Assembly (NCBI RefSeq): GCF_021206925.1
Contig: NZ_JAJPRF010000002.1
Location: forward strand, 186,001-250,000
Origin: Rhodoflexus caldus
GTDB taxonomy: Bacteria > Bacteroidota > Bacteroidia > Cytophagales > Thermoflexibacteraceae
Direction of reading: 5' to 3'
Length of the DNA: 64,000 nucleotides
Part shown: positions 42,387 to 50,376 of the stretch, one piece after another
Layout: every line of letters begins with the position of its first letter
Numbering within the stretch: the stretch's first letter is position 1
Translations under genes and position numbers: made by a program
Notes under the pieces: model-generated
Seen by the model: the letters and a program-made list of their open reading frames with translations, nothing else
Told to the model about the DNA's origin: nothing
Databases searched by the model: none

Positions 42387-43712
42387 ATGCAACTGTTTCA
42401 ATTGCCTGCTCGCAGCGAGTGGCCTGATTTAGTGGCAAGACCTGCCTTAGACCTCAAAGCAATAGAAAAAAAAGTAAAGCCGATTATCAAAGAGGTAAGA
42501 AAAAACGGCGATGCTGCTTTGTCTAAATTTACCAAAAAGTTTGACGGTGTTAAGATGAAGCAGTTTGAGGTTTCACAAGCGGAATTTGAGGAAGCCGAAA
42601 ACTTGGTTTCCGATGAATTGAAAGCAGCCATTCGCACCGCACATCAAAATATTCACACTTTTCACTCGCGCCAACACGAACATTTTTCACCGATTGAAAC
42701 CATGCCCGGTGTGCGTTGCTGGCGGAAGAGCGTACCGATTGAAAAAGTAGGGCTTTACATACCCGGCGGCACTGCTCCGTTGTTTTCTACCGTTTTAATG
42801 TTGGCTACTCCTGCTGTTATCGCAGGTTGTCATCACATTGTGATGGTTACTCCTCCGGGACGCGACGGCAAAATCAACCCTGCTATTTTGTTTGCCGCCA
42901 AAGTGGCAGGTGTGCAAAAAGTTTACAAAGTAGGTGGAGCTCATGCCATTGCCGCCCTTGCTTTTGGTACAGAAAGTATTCCAAAAGTAGATAAAATTTT
43001 CGGCCCGGGCAATCAGTTTGTAACTGCTGCCAAACAGTTAGTTGCCAAAAGAGGAACAGCCATTGACATGCCCGCAGGGCCATCGGAAGTGGCTGTTTTG
43101 GCAGACCACACCGCCAATCCTGCTTTCGTAGCTGCCGATTTACTCTCACAGGCTGAGCATGGTATTGACAGCCACGTATTGCTGGTTACAACCCATGAAC
43201 CCCTGATAAGTGCCGTTGTAGATGAAATCCGCGAGCAGTTGAGCGTATTGCCGCGTCGTGCATTGGCTGCCGCATCACTGACGCACAGCAAGTGCATAGT
43301 GGTTGCCGACCAAGAAGAAGCCATTGACCTGTTGAATGAGTACGCCGCCGAGCACCTTATTTTGTCTGTTGCCAATCCTGACGAAGTGGCCAATAAAATC
43401 ATCAACGCCGGTTCCGTATTCTTGGGGCACTACACTCCCGAAGCCGCCGGCGACTATGCTTCCGGCACCAATCACACACTGCCAACCAATGGCTATGCGC
43501 GTGCCATTGCAGGTGTTTCGGTAGATAGTTTTGTAAAGAAAATTACCTATCAGCAGATTTCCGAAGAAGGACTGCGCAACATCGGGCCGATAGTAGAAAC
43601 TATGGCAGAAGCCGAGCAACTGCATGCTCACAGACAAGCCGTAACTATCCGATTGCAACATCTTGCCAATCAGCCTGTTGAGCCTGTTGAAATAATCTCT
43701 TCCGATAACTAA
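42387..43712 (+). CDS. hisD: Histidinol dehydrogenase
   Basis: The 441-residue enzyme does the last two NAD-linked steps of histidine synthesis, histidinol to histidine. Key motifs: VGLYIPGGTAPLFSTVLMLA, KVYKVGGAHAIAALAFGTES, KIFGPGNQFVTAAKQLVAKR, DMPAGPSEVAVLAD, the zinc-site LLSQAEHGIDSHVLLVT and the final TNHTLPTNGYARA. Start ATG 42387 follows a good -7 element. The gene is separate from any other his genes in the window; the next gene, dprA, starts 10 bases downstream and is functionally unrelated. hisS far downstream is the tRNA synthetase and not a biosynthetic partner. Confidence 0.96.
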   Translation: MQLFQLPARSEWPDLVARPALDLKAIEKKVKPIIKEVRKNGDAALSKFTKKFDGVKMKQFEVSQAEFEEAENLVSDELKAAIRTAHQNIHTFHSRQHEHFSPIETMPGVRCWRKSVPIEKVGLYIPGGTAPLFSTVLMLATPAVIAGCHHIVMVTPPGRDGKINPAILFAAKVAGVQKVYKVGGAHAIAALAFGTESIPKVDKIFGPGNQFVTAAKQLVAKRGTAIDMPAGPSEVAVLADHTANPAFVAADLLSQAEHGIDSHVLLVTTHEPLISAVVDEIREQLSVLPRRALAAASLTHSKCIVVADQEEAIDLLNEYAAEHLILSVANPDEVANKIINAGSVFLGHYTPEAAGDYASGTNHTLPTNGYARAIAGVSVDSFVKKITYQQISEEGLRNIGPIVETMAEAEQLHAHRQAVTIRLQHLANQPVEPVEIISSDN

Positions 43713-43722
43713 TCAGGCGATT

Positions 43723-44838
43723 ATGGCTAAACTTTACGAAGTTGCTTTGTCATTCATTCCCCAAATCGGGAGCGTGCTGACAAAGCAACTTGTAAGTTAT
43801 TGCGGCTCTGCCGAGCAGGTTTTTAAAATCAGCAAAGGAAAACTACTCAAAATACCTAACATCGGCGAAAAGACCGCCGCTCTGATTAGCGAACATCAGG
43901 CAGATGCCCTCAAAAAAGCAGAGGCAGTACTGAAACAAGCCGAAAAAGAGCAAGCTAAACTGTTGTTTTATACCGATGCCGATTATCCGCTGAGGCTCAG
44001 GCAGTTTGCAGATACTCCCGCGGTCATCTATTGGCAAGGCAATGCCGATTTGAACGCACCCGTAACAGTAGGCATAGTGGGTACACGCAAGGCAACCAAA
44101 TACGGCAAAGCCATTACCGAGCAAATCATTGCCCAATTGCAGCCGCTGAAAGCAACTGTTATAAGTGGACTTGCCTATGGTATAGACATTGTTGCACATC
44201 GCGAGGCACTCAAATATGACTTGCCGACCATTGGCGTAATGGGAAGTGGTTTAGACCGCATTTACCCGCATGAGCATGCCTCCACAGCCCGTCAAATGAT
44301 TGCCAACGGCGGACTTTTAACAGAATACACCTTCGGAACATCGCCCGCAGCGCCTCACTTCCCCAACCGAAACCGCATTATAGCTGCACTTTCGGATGCT
44401 GTCATAGTGGTTGAAGCTGCTGCCAAAGGAGGGGCGCTTATTACGGCAGAGTATGCCAATCAGTACAACCGCGAGGTATTCGCCGTACCGGGTAATTTGG
44501 GTCAAACCTATTCGGAAGGTTGTAACTACCTGATTCAAAACCACAAAGCGCATATTTTCACCTCTGTGGAAGCGATGGTCGCCGCCATGAACTGGCACAA
44601 TGAAACCCAAGGACAGGCAGGCAAATCAGCCGCAAAATCGCATCAAGTAAGTGTTCTGAATTTAGCCAAAGAAGAGGCAGAAATATACAGCCTGCTGAAA
44701 CAGCATGGCGAAATGCACTTGGACGATTTGGGCTGGCAAAGCGGCCTTGGTGTATCGCAAGCAGCTGTGGCACTGCTCAGCCTTGAATTTCAGGGACTTG
44801 TAAAATCTTTACCCGGGAAAAAGTTTGCTATCAGCTAA
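43723..44838 (+). CDS. dprA: DNA-processing protein DprA
   Basis: The 371-residue protein has a helix-hairpin-helix region at about 10-70 (KGKLLKIPNIGEKTAALISE), the Rossmann-like DprA core at about 75-290 (TVGIVGTRKATKYGKAIT, VISGLAYGIDIVAHREAL, GSGLDRIYPHEHA, FPNRNRIIAALSDAVIVVEA) and a C-terminal winged-helix domain at about 310-371. DprA loads RecA onto incoming single-stranded DNA during natural transformation. It follows hisD by 10 bases and is probably on the same transcript. Confidence 0.95.
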   Translation: MAKLYEVALSFIPQIGSVLTKQLVSYCGSAEQVFKISKGKLLKIPNIGEKTAALISEHQADALKKAEAVLKQAEKEQAKLLFYTDADYPLRLRQFADTPAVIYWQGNADLNAPVTVGIVGTRKATKYGKAITEQIIAQLQPLKATVISGLAYGIDIVAHREALKYDLPTIGVMGSGLDRIYPHEHASTARQMIANGGLLTEYTFGTSPAAPHFPNRNRIIAALSDAVIVVEAAAKGGALITAEYANQYNREVFAVPGNLGQTYSEGCNYLIQNHKAHIFTSVEAMVAAMNWHNETQGQAGKSAAKSHQVSVLNLAKEEAEIYSLLKQHGEMHLDDLGWQSGLGVSQAAVALLSLEFQGLVKSLPGKKFAIS

Positions 44839-44857
44839 ATAAAAAACCGTTAAAGTC

Positions 44858-44887
44858 TTGCATAAATCAAGGTTGATATTAACTTTG
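44858..44887 (+). promoter_or_regulatory. Promoter of the 44907 membrane-protein/regulator operon
   Basis: TTG at 44858-44860, a 19-base spacer and TAACTTTG at 44880-44887 match the Bacteroidota TTG-N(17-23)-TAnnTTTG consensus. The ATG at 44907 lies 19 bases downstream. The end of the -7 element is also the left arm of the palindrome at 44882-44898. Confidence 0.7.
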
Positions 44888-44898
44888 TATTACAAAGT
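44882..44898. promoter_or_regulatory. Palindromic operator, copy 1
   Basis: ACTTTGTATTACAAAGT is a perfect 17-base palindrome: 7-base arms around ATT. The left arm overlaps the -7 element, so bound protein would block transcription. A matching site lies before the gene at 45901. The small winged-helix protein encoded at 45512 is the obvious candidate binder. Confidence 0.7.
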
Positions 44899-44906
44899 AC
44901 TTTTTA

Positions 44907-45515
44907 ATGAACAACAAACAAGATTATATCAACGACCTTGCGCAAATCCGCAGTTTAATGGAGCGTTCTTCGCGCTTTCTGTCGCTTTCGGGCTGGTCGG
45001 GAATCATGGCAGGTATATACGCCCTCACAGGCGCATATCTTGCGCACACGCTTTTTCAGTTTCAGCCTAATACACTGGTTTACAGTATACCTGAAAATTT
45101 TCAACAAGTTGTTGTCATGGCAATACTTGTTTTGCTGCTCACTTTGATTACGGCTGCTGCTTTATCTTACCGAAAAGCTACCGGTAGGGGAGAGCCGTTT
45201 TGGAATATTGCTTTGCGTCGTTTGCTGGAAAATATGGCCGTGCCCTTGGTAGCAGGCGGGCTTGCGATACTTGCCTGCATCAGTAGCGGATTGATAGGTA
45301 TGCTTGCCCCGCTCACACTGATTTTTTACGGCTTGGCACTGCATGGTGCAAGTAACTTCACCTATCGCGAATTGCGGTTGCTGGGCATTATACAAGTAGT
45401 TCTTGGGCTGCTTGCGATGTGGTTTGTAGCATACAGTCTCCTGTTTTGGGCGGTCGGATTCGGCATTATGCACATAGTTTATGGGATTTACATCTATTGG
45501 AAGTACGAACGGTGA
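44907..45515 (+). CDS. Four- to six-helix membrane protein paired with a winged-helix regulator
   Basis: The 202-residue product has a short charged N-terminus (NNKQDYINDLAQIRSLMERS) and about six hydrophobic segments, beginning SLSGWSGIMAGIYALTGAYL and ending LFWAVGFGIMHIVYGIYIYW. I recognise it as a conserved Bacteroidota membrane protein commonly found next to a small HTH regulator, but no function is known to me. Its TGA overlaps the GTG start of the regulator gene (GTGA), so the two are translationally coupled. A complete promoter and a palindromic operator precede it. A signal-transmitting or stress-related role would be speculation. Confidence 0.75.
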   Translation: MNNKQDYINDLAQIRSLMERSSRFLSLSGWSGIMAGIYALTGAYLAHTLFQFQPNTLVYSIPENFQQVVVMAILVLLLTLITAAALSYRKATGRGEPFWNIALRRLLENMAVPLVAGGLAILACISSGLIGMLAPLTLIFYGLALHGASNFTYRELRLLGIIQVVLGLLAMWFVAYSLLFWAVGFGIMHIVYGIYIYWKYER

Positions 45516-45811
45516 AAATATTGATAGATGGATTGCATAAAGCCTTTGAAAGCCGAGTCAGGTTGGGCGTTATGGCTGTGCTTGCAGTAAACGAAAGCAT
45601 GGATTTTAACTCATTAAAGGAATATCTTGACGTTACCGACGGCAATCTGGCAAGCCATCTGAAAGCTCTTGAAAAAGAGGAATTTATCGGTATAGAAAAA
45701 TCTTTTGTCGGTAGAAAGCCCAATACCCGATATTTTATCACACCGCAGGGGCGTAAGGCTTTTGAAGAACATATCAATGCATTGGAAAAACTGATTCAGT
45801 CACAAAAATAA
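45512..45811 (+). CDS. Small winged-helix transcriptional regulator (HTH_34 type)
   Basis: The 99-residue protein is little more than one winged-helix domain: LHKAFESRVRLGVMAVLAVN, then the recognition region LDVTDGNLASHLKALEKEEF and the wing KSFVGRKPNTRYFITPQGRK, ending in a short helix that could dimerise. This is the MarR-related HTH_34 group. I chose GTG 45512 because it starts exactly at the conserved domain and overlaps the upstream TGA; a longer reading from 45419 would run through the upstream gene. It probably binds the two palindromes at 44882-44898 and 45868-45884 and so controls its own operon and the next gene. No ligand-binding domain is present. Confidence 0.88.
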   Translation: MKILIDGLHKAFESRVRLGVMAVLAVNESMDFNSLKEYLDVTDGNLASHLKALEKEEFIGIEKSFVGRKPNTRYFITPQGRKAFEEHINALEKLIQSQK

Positions 45812-45867
45812 GCAGTTGTGAAAATCGTCAATAAGGGATAAGCACGCAATAAAATTTTCACACAATC

Positions 45868-45884
45868 ACTTTGAATTTCAAAGT
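45868..45884. promoter_or_regulatory. Palindromic operator, copy 2
   Basis: ACTTTGAATTTCAAAGT is a perfect 17-base palindrome with the same arms, the same ATT centre and the same following bases (ACTTTT) as copy 1. Its left arm forms the end of TCACTTTG (45866-45873), a 7/8 match to a -7 element, 27 bases before ATG 45901. Confidence 0.7.
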
Positions 45885-45900
45885 ACTTTTAACTAATCAC

Positions 45901-47166
45901 ATGGAAGAATCTATCAAAAACAATCTGAACAGCCCGCATGAGTTGGAAAAACTATATCGGGAAGATAAAATATCCTTCAAAAGGGCGTTTGACAATGTAT
46001 ATCCTGATATTCAGCATCATATGGTTTCACAGGTGTGGTATGAGCGCTTGCGTTTTGGGCAGGAAAAAATTTCGTGGGGCGTGAAAAATGAATTGCCTTT
46101 TGTTATTGTCTTGGCTGCTATTGCCGGAATAGTAGTTAATATACCCGATTGGATAGCCATAATTGATGAAAAGCTGGCCATTGATGACGAATATTTTTAT
46201 ACTCGCCACCTTGGTTTTTTGTTTCTGCCGATGCTCATGGTCTATTTTGCTTGGAAGAAACAATTGCGTTTGCTAAAAAGCATACTGCCGGTGGTCGGAG
46301 TAACTCTTTCAGTAGCATATATGAACCTGCTCCCTGATAATTCGGCAAGCGATACGCTTGGACTTGCCTGTATCCATATGCCTTTGCTCATGTGGGCCTT
46401 ATGGGGCTATTCGTTTATGGGGCAAGATTTAAGAAACTATATTGAGCGAATCAACTTCCTGAGATTCAATGGGGATTTGGTTATTCTTACAACTATTATG
46501 TTGCTTGCCGGAGGTATTCTGTCGGGTATAACTTTCGGCTTGTTTAGCCTGATTGATATCAACATAGCGAATTTTTATTTCCCAAACGTAATGAAGTGGG
46601 GCATAGTGGCAGCGCCTATTATCGGCAGCTACCTCGTGCAGGCGAATCCGCAGTTGGTCAAGAATGTATCGCCTGTGATTGCTAAGGTTTTTACGCCATT
46701 GGTGTTGATAATGCTGGTGGTTTATTTGGCAACAATTGTTTACACGGGTAAAAATCCATACAACGACCGCGATTTTCTAATTATTTTCAATTTATTATTG
46801 ATTGGCGTAATGGCTATTATTTTGTTTGCCGTTACGGAAACGGCCAAAAACAGCGCTGCCCGATGGAATCACCGGTTGCTTTTCATATTGTCTGTCGTAA
46901 CGATTGTAATTAATGCAGTAGCCTTATCGGCTATCATTTTCCGAATTTCCGAATGGGGCATTACCCCCAATCGCTTAGCCGTATTAGGCGGCAATTTGCT
47001 GATATTGACCAACTTAATAGCAGTGGCTTATTGGCTGATGCATACACTTAAAAATCCGCGTGCACTGGAAAAGGTTGACAACAGCATAGCGGCTTTTTTG
47101 CCTGTTTATACTTTGTGGACAATTATCGTAATTTTTATTTTTCCCGTATTGTTTAATTTCAGATAG
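45901..47166 (+). CDS. Multi-pass membrane protein, third member of the regulator locus
   Basis: The 421-residue product has a hydrophilic N-terminus of about 60 residues (HELEKLYREDKISFKRAFDN) and about twelve hydrophobic segments. It resembles the DUF4153-type membrane proteins of this phylum, but I am not certain of the family. ATG 45901 is chosen over 45871 because the latter lies inside the palindrome and -7 region. The operator at 45868-45884 is the twin of the one before 44907, so this gene should be co-regulated with the two genes upstream although it is separated by 89 bases and has its own promoter-like element. Confidence 0.7.
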   Translation: MEESIKNNLNSPHELEKLYREDKISFKRAFDNVYPDIQHHMVSQVWYERLRFGQEKISWGVKNELPFVIVLAAIAGIVVNIPDWIAIIDEKLAIDDEYFYTRHLGFLFLPMLMVYFAWKKQLRLLKSILPVVGVTLSVAYMNLLPDNSASDTLGLACIHMPLLMWALWGYSFMGQDLRNYIERINFLRFNGDLVILTTIMLLAGGILSGITFGLFSLIDINIANFYFPNVMKWGIVAAPIIGSYLVQANPQLVKNVSPVIAKVFTPLVLIMLVVYLATIVYTGKNPYNDRDFLIIFNLLLIGVMAIILFAVTETAKNSAARWNHRLLFILSVVTIVINAVALSAIIFRISEWGITPNRLAVLGGNLLILTNLIAVAYWLMHTLKNPRALEKVDNSIAAFLPVYTLWTIIVIFIFPVLFNFR

Positions 47167-47202
47167 ACCTGTTAAGCAGGTGAGCAGATTAATGCGTTCT
47201 TT

Positions 47203-47309
47203 TTTACCGCAGAGTGCGCAAAAGTTTAACCGCAGTGTACACAAAGAAAAGACTCATCATAAAAGCACTCAGTGCTCTTCGCGTAATACTCAGCGGGCTT
47301 TGCGGTAAA
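47203..47309. repeat. Intergenic inverted-repeat element
   Basis: The 107-base segment is bounded by TTTACCGCA (47203-47211) and its exact inverse TGCGGTAAA (47301-47309). Inside, ACCGCAG occurs twice in direct orientation 23 bases apart (47206 and 47229), and AGCACTCAGTGCT forms a tight hairpin. The CGCAG/GCAAAG style is like short dispersed intergenic repeats known from many bacterial genomes. It has no coding potential that I can see. Confidence 0.55.
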
Positions 47310-47352
47310 TTTGAAAGGTGGTTTTAAATTGCTCACTTACTTAAGTACTTAC

Positions 47353-47394
47353 CACACGACCTGACGGTTTTTTTGTCAATAGTCAGGTCGTGTG
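47353..47394. terminator. Perfect 13-bp stem-loop between convergent genes
   Basis: CACACGACCTGAC (47353-47365) and GTCAGGTCGTGTG (47382-47394) are exact inverse repeats around a 16-base T-rich loop. It lies 7 bases beyond the parE stop. Neither side has a T-run after the stem, so it is an atypical terminator or an RNA-stabilising hairpin. Confidence 0.5.
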
Positions 47395-47401
47395 ATGGAG
47401 G

Positions 47402-49276
47402 TTATGCTGCTTCCTCTTTCACATCGGGCAGAACGGGAGAATCCATTTCAATCCGCAGATTGTCAATGATAAACTGCTGACGCTCAGGACTGTTTTTGCC
47501 CATGTAATAGGCAAGCAATTTATTGATTGGGGTATCTTTTTTGAGGATAATCGGCTCTAAACGCATATCCTCACCGATAAAACGACCAAATTCATCGGGA
47601 GAAATTTCACCTAAACCTTTGAAGCGGGTGATTTCGGGTTTGCCTCCTAATTGCTTGATGGCGGCCTGTTTCTCTTCTTCCGAATAGCAGTAAATGGTTT
47701 TTTGTTTGTTTCGCACGCGAAAAAGTGGCGTTTCCAGAATATAAACGTGCCCGTTTTTCACCAAATCAGGAAAAAATTGAAGGAAGAAGGTAAGCAGCAG
47801 CAGTCGGATGTGCATACCGTCCACGTCGGCATCGGTTGCAATAACGATTTTGTTATAACGCAATCCTTCTAAGCCGTCTTCAATATTCAGTGCGTGTTGC
47901 AACAGGTTAAATTCTTCATTTTCATAGACAATTTTTTTAGTCATGCCAAAGCAGTTGAGCGGCTTACCGCGCAGGCTGAACACTGCTTGGGTCTGCACGT
48001 CGCGGGCTTTGGTTAGGCTGCCGCTGGCAGAATCACCCTCGGTAATGAACAGGGTAGAGTCAAATCGGCGCTCGTCTTTTCCTTCGTTAAAGTGCAGGCG
48101 ACAATCGCGCAGTTTTTTATTGTGCAGGTTAGCTTTTTTAGCCCGCTCATTGGCTAACTTTTTAATGCCCGCAATATCCTTGCGTTCACGTTCGGACTGC
48201 AAAATGCGTTTCAACAAGGCATCGGCTACATCAGGATGCTTGTGGAGGTAGTCATCTAACGCTTTGCTGACAAAATCGTTTACAAATTTGCGAATACTGA
48301 TGCCTTCGGGTGAGATATTTTCGCTGCCAAGTTTGGTTTTGGTTTGCGATTCAAACACAGGCTCTTGTACACGGATGGCAATGGCACCGACAATGGAAGC
48401 ACGAATATCGGAGGCTTCAAACTGTTTTTTGTAAAAATCGCGGAGGGTTTTCACAACGGCTTCGCGGAAAGCGGCCAGATGCGTACCGCCTTGCGTGGTG
48501 TGCTGCCCATTGACAAATGAGTAATACTCTTCCCCGTACTGGCCGGTGTGTGTCATTGCTACTTCTATATCATCACCGCGCAGGTGGATGATGGGGTAGC
48601 GCATATCTTCCTCATTGGTTTTGCGGCTGAGGAGGTCGGCCAAACCATTTTTTGAGAAATATTTTTGACCGTTGTAATTAATGGTAAGACCGGCATTCAA
48701 GAAGGCATAGTTCCAAATTTGGTCTTCCAAAAACTCGGGGATGAAGTGATAATGCTTGAAAATGGTATTATCGGGCTCAAAAATGACCCTTGTACCGTTT
48801 TTTTCTGTGGTTTTAGTAACCTCGTGGTCATGTATCAGTTCACCACAGGCAAATTCTGCCTTTTTTGATTCGCCATCGCGGAACGACTCTACGCTAAAAT
48901 AGGTAGAAAGTGCATTAACGGCCTTGGTACCCACACCGTTTAACCCCACAGACTTCTGGAATGCACCGCTGTCATATTTGCCGCCCGTGTTAATTTTACT
49001 TACGCAGTCAATTACCTTACCCAGCGGAATGCCGCGACCATAATCCCGAACTTCTACGCGCCTGTCGGTGATGGTGATGTCAATTTGCTTGCCATACCCC
49101 ATCATATGCTCATCAATGCTGTTGTCTATAATTTCCTTGACAAGGACATAGATACCGTCGTCGTGTGCCGAGCCGTCGCCCAATTTACCTATGTACATGC
49201 CCGGCCGCAGGCGGATATGTTCGCGCCAGTCTAAGGACTTTATACTGTCTTCGGTATATGCAATTGCTGTTGCCAT
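47402..49276 (-). CDS. parE: DNA topoisomerase IV subunit B
   Basis: The 624-residue type IIA topoisomerase ATPase subunit has the GHKL ATP-binding fold at 1-220 ([46 protein letters not shown]), the transducer domain at about 230-390 ([20 protein letters not shown]) and the TOPRIM region at about 415-530 ([33 protein letters not shown]), ending with [16 protein letters not shown]. Length and the short TOPRIM insert fit ParE rather than GyrB. It unlinks daughter chromosomes together with ParC; parC is not in the window. The promoter on the minus strand has both elements. Confidence 0.92.
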   Translation of the reverse strand: MATAIAYTEDSIKSLDWREHIRLRPGMYIGKLGDGSAHDDGIYVLVKEIIDNSIDEHMMGYGKQIDITITDRRVEVRDYGRGIPLGKVIDCVSKINTGGKYDSGAFQKSVGLNGVGTKAVNALSTYFSVESFRDGESKKAEFACGELIHDHEVTKTTEKNGTRVIFEPDNTIFKHYHFIPEFLEDQIWNYAFLNAGLTINYNGQKYFSKNGLADLLSRKTNEEDMRYPIIHLRGDDIEVAMTHTGQYGEEYYSFVNGQHTTQGGTHLAAFREAVVKTLRDFYKKQFEASDIRASIVGAIAIRVQEPVFESQTKTKLGSENISPEGISIRKFVNDFVSKALDDYLHKHPDVADALLKRILQSERERKDIAGIKKLANERAKKANLHNKKLRDCRLHFNEGKDERRFDSTLFITEGDSASGSLTKARDVQTQAVFSLRGKPLNCFGMTKKIVYENEEFNLLQHALNIEDGLEGLRYNKIVIATDADVDGMHIRLLLLTFFLQFFPDLVKNGHVYILETPLFRVRNKQKTIYCYSEEEKQAAIKQLGGKPEITRFKGLGEISPDEFGRFIGEDMRLEPIILKKDTPINKLLAYYMGKNSPERQQFIIDNLRIEMDSPVLPDVKEEAA

Positions 49277-49324
49277 GTCTTATATCGGTTGAGCACAAAC
49301 CAATACGGTTTGCTTGCTGCTTTG

Positions 49325-49355
49325 CAAAGGTAACAAATCAGCTACGTACCGACAA
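49325..49355 (-). promoter_or_regulatory. Promoter of parE
   Basis: Read on the minus strand, TTG (49355-49353), a 20-base spacer and TACCTTTG (49332-49325) fit the full Bacteroidota consensus. The ATG at 49276 is 48 bases further. Confidence 0.65.
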
Positions 49356-49401
49356 GAAAAATCACTTAAAATTGATTTTTGATTCATAATTATTAACACC
49401 T

Positions 49402-49430
49402 TTGAGTTTGCCGCGCATTGCTTAACTTCG
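49402..49430 (+). promoter_or_regulatory. Probable promoter of the PfkB kinase gene
   Basis: TTG at 49402-49404, an 18-base spacer and TAACTTCG (7/8 match) at 49423-49430 precede ATG 49459 by 28 bases. Confidence 0.5.
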
Positions 49431-49458
49431 CACCCAAAACTGAAACGTATTCTAATTT

Positions 49459-50370
49459 ATGAGTTTACTTGCTGTAGGCACTGTTGCATTTGATGCCTTA
49501 GAAACACCCTTTGGAAAAGCCGATAAAGTCGTTGGCGGTTCTGCCAGCTATATCACGCTGTCAGCCTCATATTTTGCTCCCAAAGTAAATTTAGTGGCAG
49601 TCGTAGGCTACGATTTTGACCCTGCGGATATTGCCAATTTTCAAAAGCACGGTATTAATACAGAGGGACTGCAAGTAAAACAAGATAAAAAATCATTTTT
49701 TTGGGCAGGCCGCTACCACAACGATATGAATACCCGCGATACGTTGGTAACGGAGCTGAACGTGCTGGAAGATTTTGACCCGATTATTCCCGAAAGTTAT
49801 CAGGATTGCGAAGTGCTCATGTTGGGCAACCTTACACCATCTATTCAGACAACGGTTATCAATCGTCTGAAAAACAGACCTAAACTGATTGTAATGGATA
49901 CGATGAACCTCTGGATGAATATTGCCATGGATGAGTTGCGTCATACCCTGACTTTGGTTGATGTGTTGTCTATCAACGATGAGGAAGCGCGCCAACTGAC
50001 AGGGGAATATTCACTGCGGGTTGCTGCACGTCGCATCCATGAAATGGGGCCTAAGTACGTGATTATCAAGAAAGGAGAGCATGGTGCGTTGCTTTTTGGC
50101 GAGAATAAAATGTTTTATGCGCCGGCTTTGCCGTTAGAAGAAGTGTTTGACCCTACCGGCGCAGGGGATACCTTCGCAGGAGGCTTTGTCGGCTACCTTG
50201 CCAAAATCAAAGACTACTCGTTTGAGAGCATGAAGCGCGGTATTATTTACGGTTCAGCAATGGCTTCTTTCTGCGTAGAAAAATTCGGCCCCGAGCGCAT
50301 CATCGGCTTGTCTTACAACGAAATAGAAGAGCGGGCGGCACAATTTCATGAATTGGTGAGAATTGTTTAG
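49459..50370 (+). CDS. PfkB family carbohydrate/nucleoside kinase
   Basis: The 303-residue kinase has the ribokinase fold: DKVVGGSASYITLSASYF for the substrate pocket near the N-terminus, VLSINDEEARQLTGEYSL in the middle, and the C-terminal signature VFDPTGAGDTFAGGFVGYL, whose GAGD holds the catalytic Asp and anion hole. It phosphorylates a sugar or nucleoside; the substrate is not clear. The next gene begins 6 bases downstream, but its composition is quite different. Confidence 0.9.
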   Translation: MSLLAVGTVAFDALETPFGKADKVVGGSASYITLSASYFAPKVNLVAVVGYDFDPADIANFQKHGINTEGLQVKQDKKSFFWAGRYHNDMNTRDTLVTELNVLEDFDPIIPESYQDCEVLMLGNLTPSIQTTVINRLKNRPKLIVMDTMNLWMNIAMDELRHTLTLVDVLSINDEEARQLTGEYSLRVAARRIHEMGPKYVIIKKGEHGALLFGENKMFYAPALPLEEVFDPTGAGDTFAGGFVGYLAKIKDYSFESMKRGIIYGSAMASFCVEKFGPERIIGLSYNEIEERAAQFHELVRIV

Positions 50371-50376
50371 TAAGTC

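Noticed and set aside
45419-45511. Longer N-terminus for the winged-helix regulator
   Set aside because: It would lie inside the upstream membrane-protein gene and has no similarity to the domain; GTG 45512 at the stop overlap is better.
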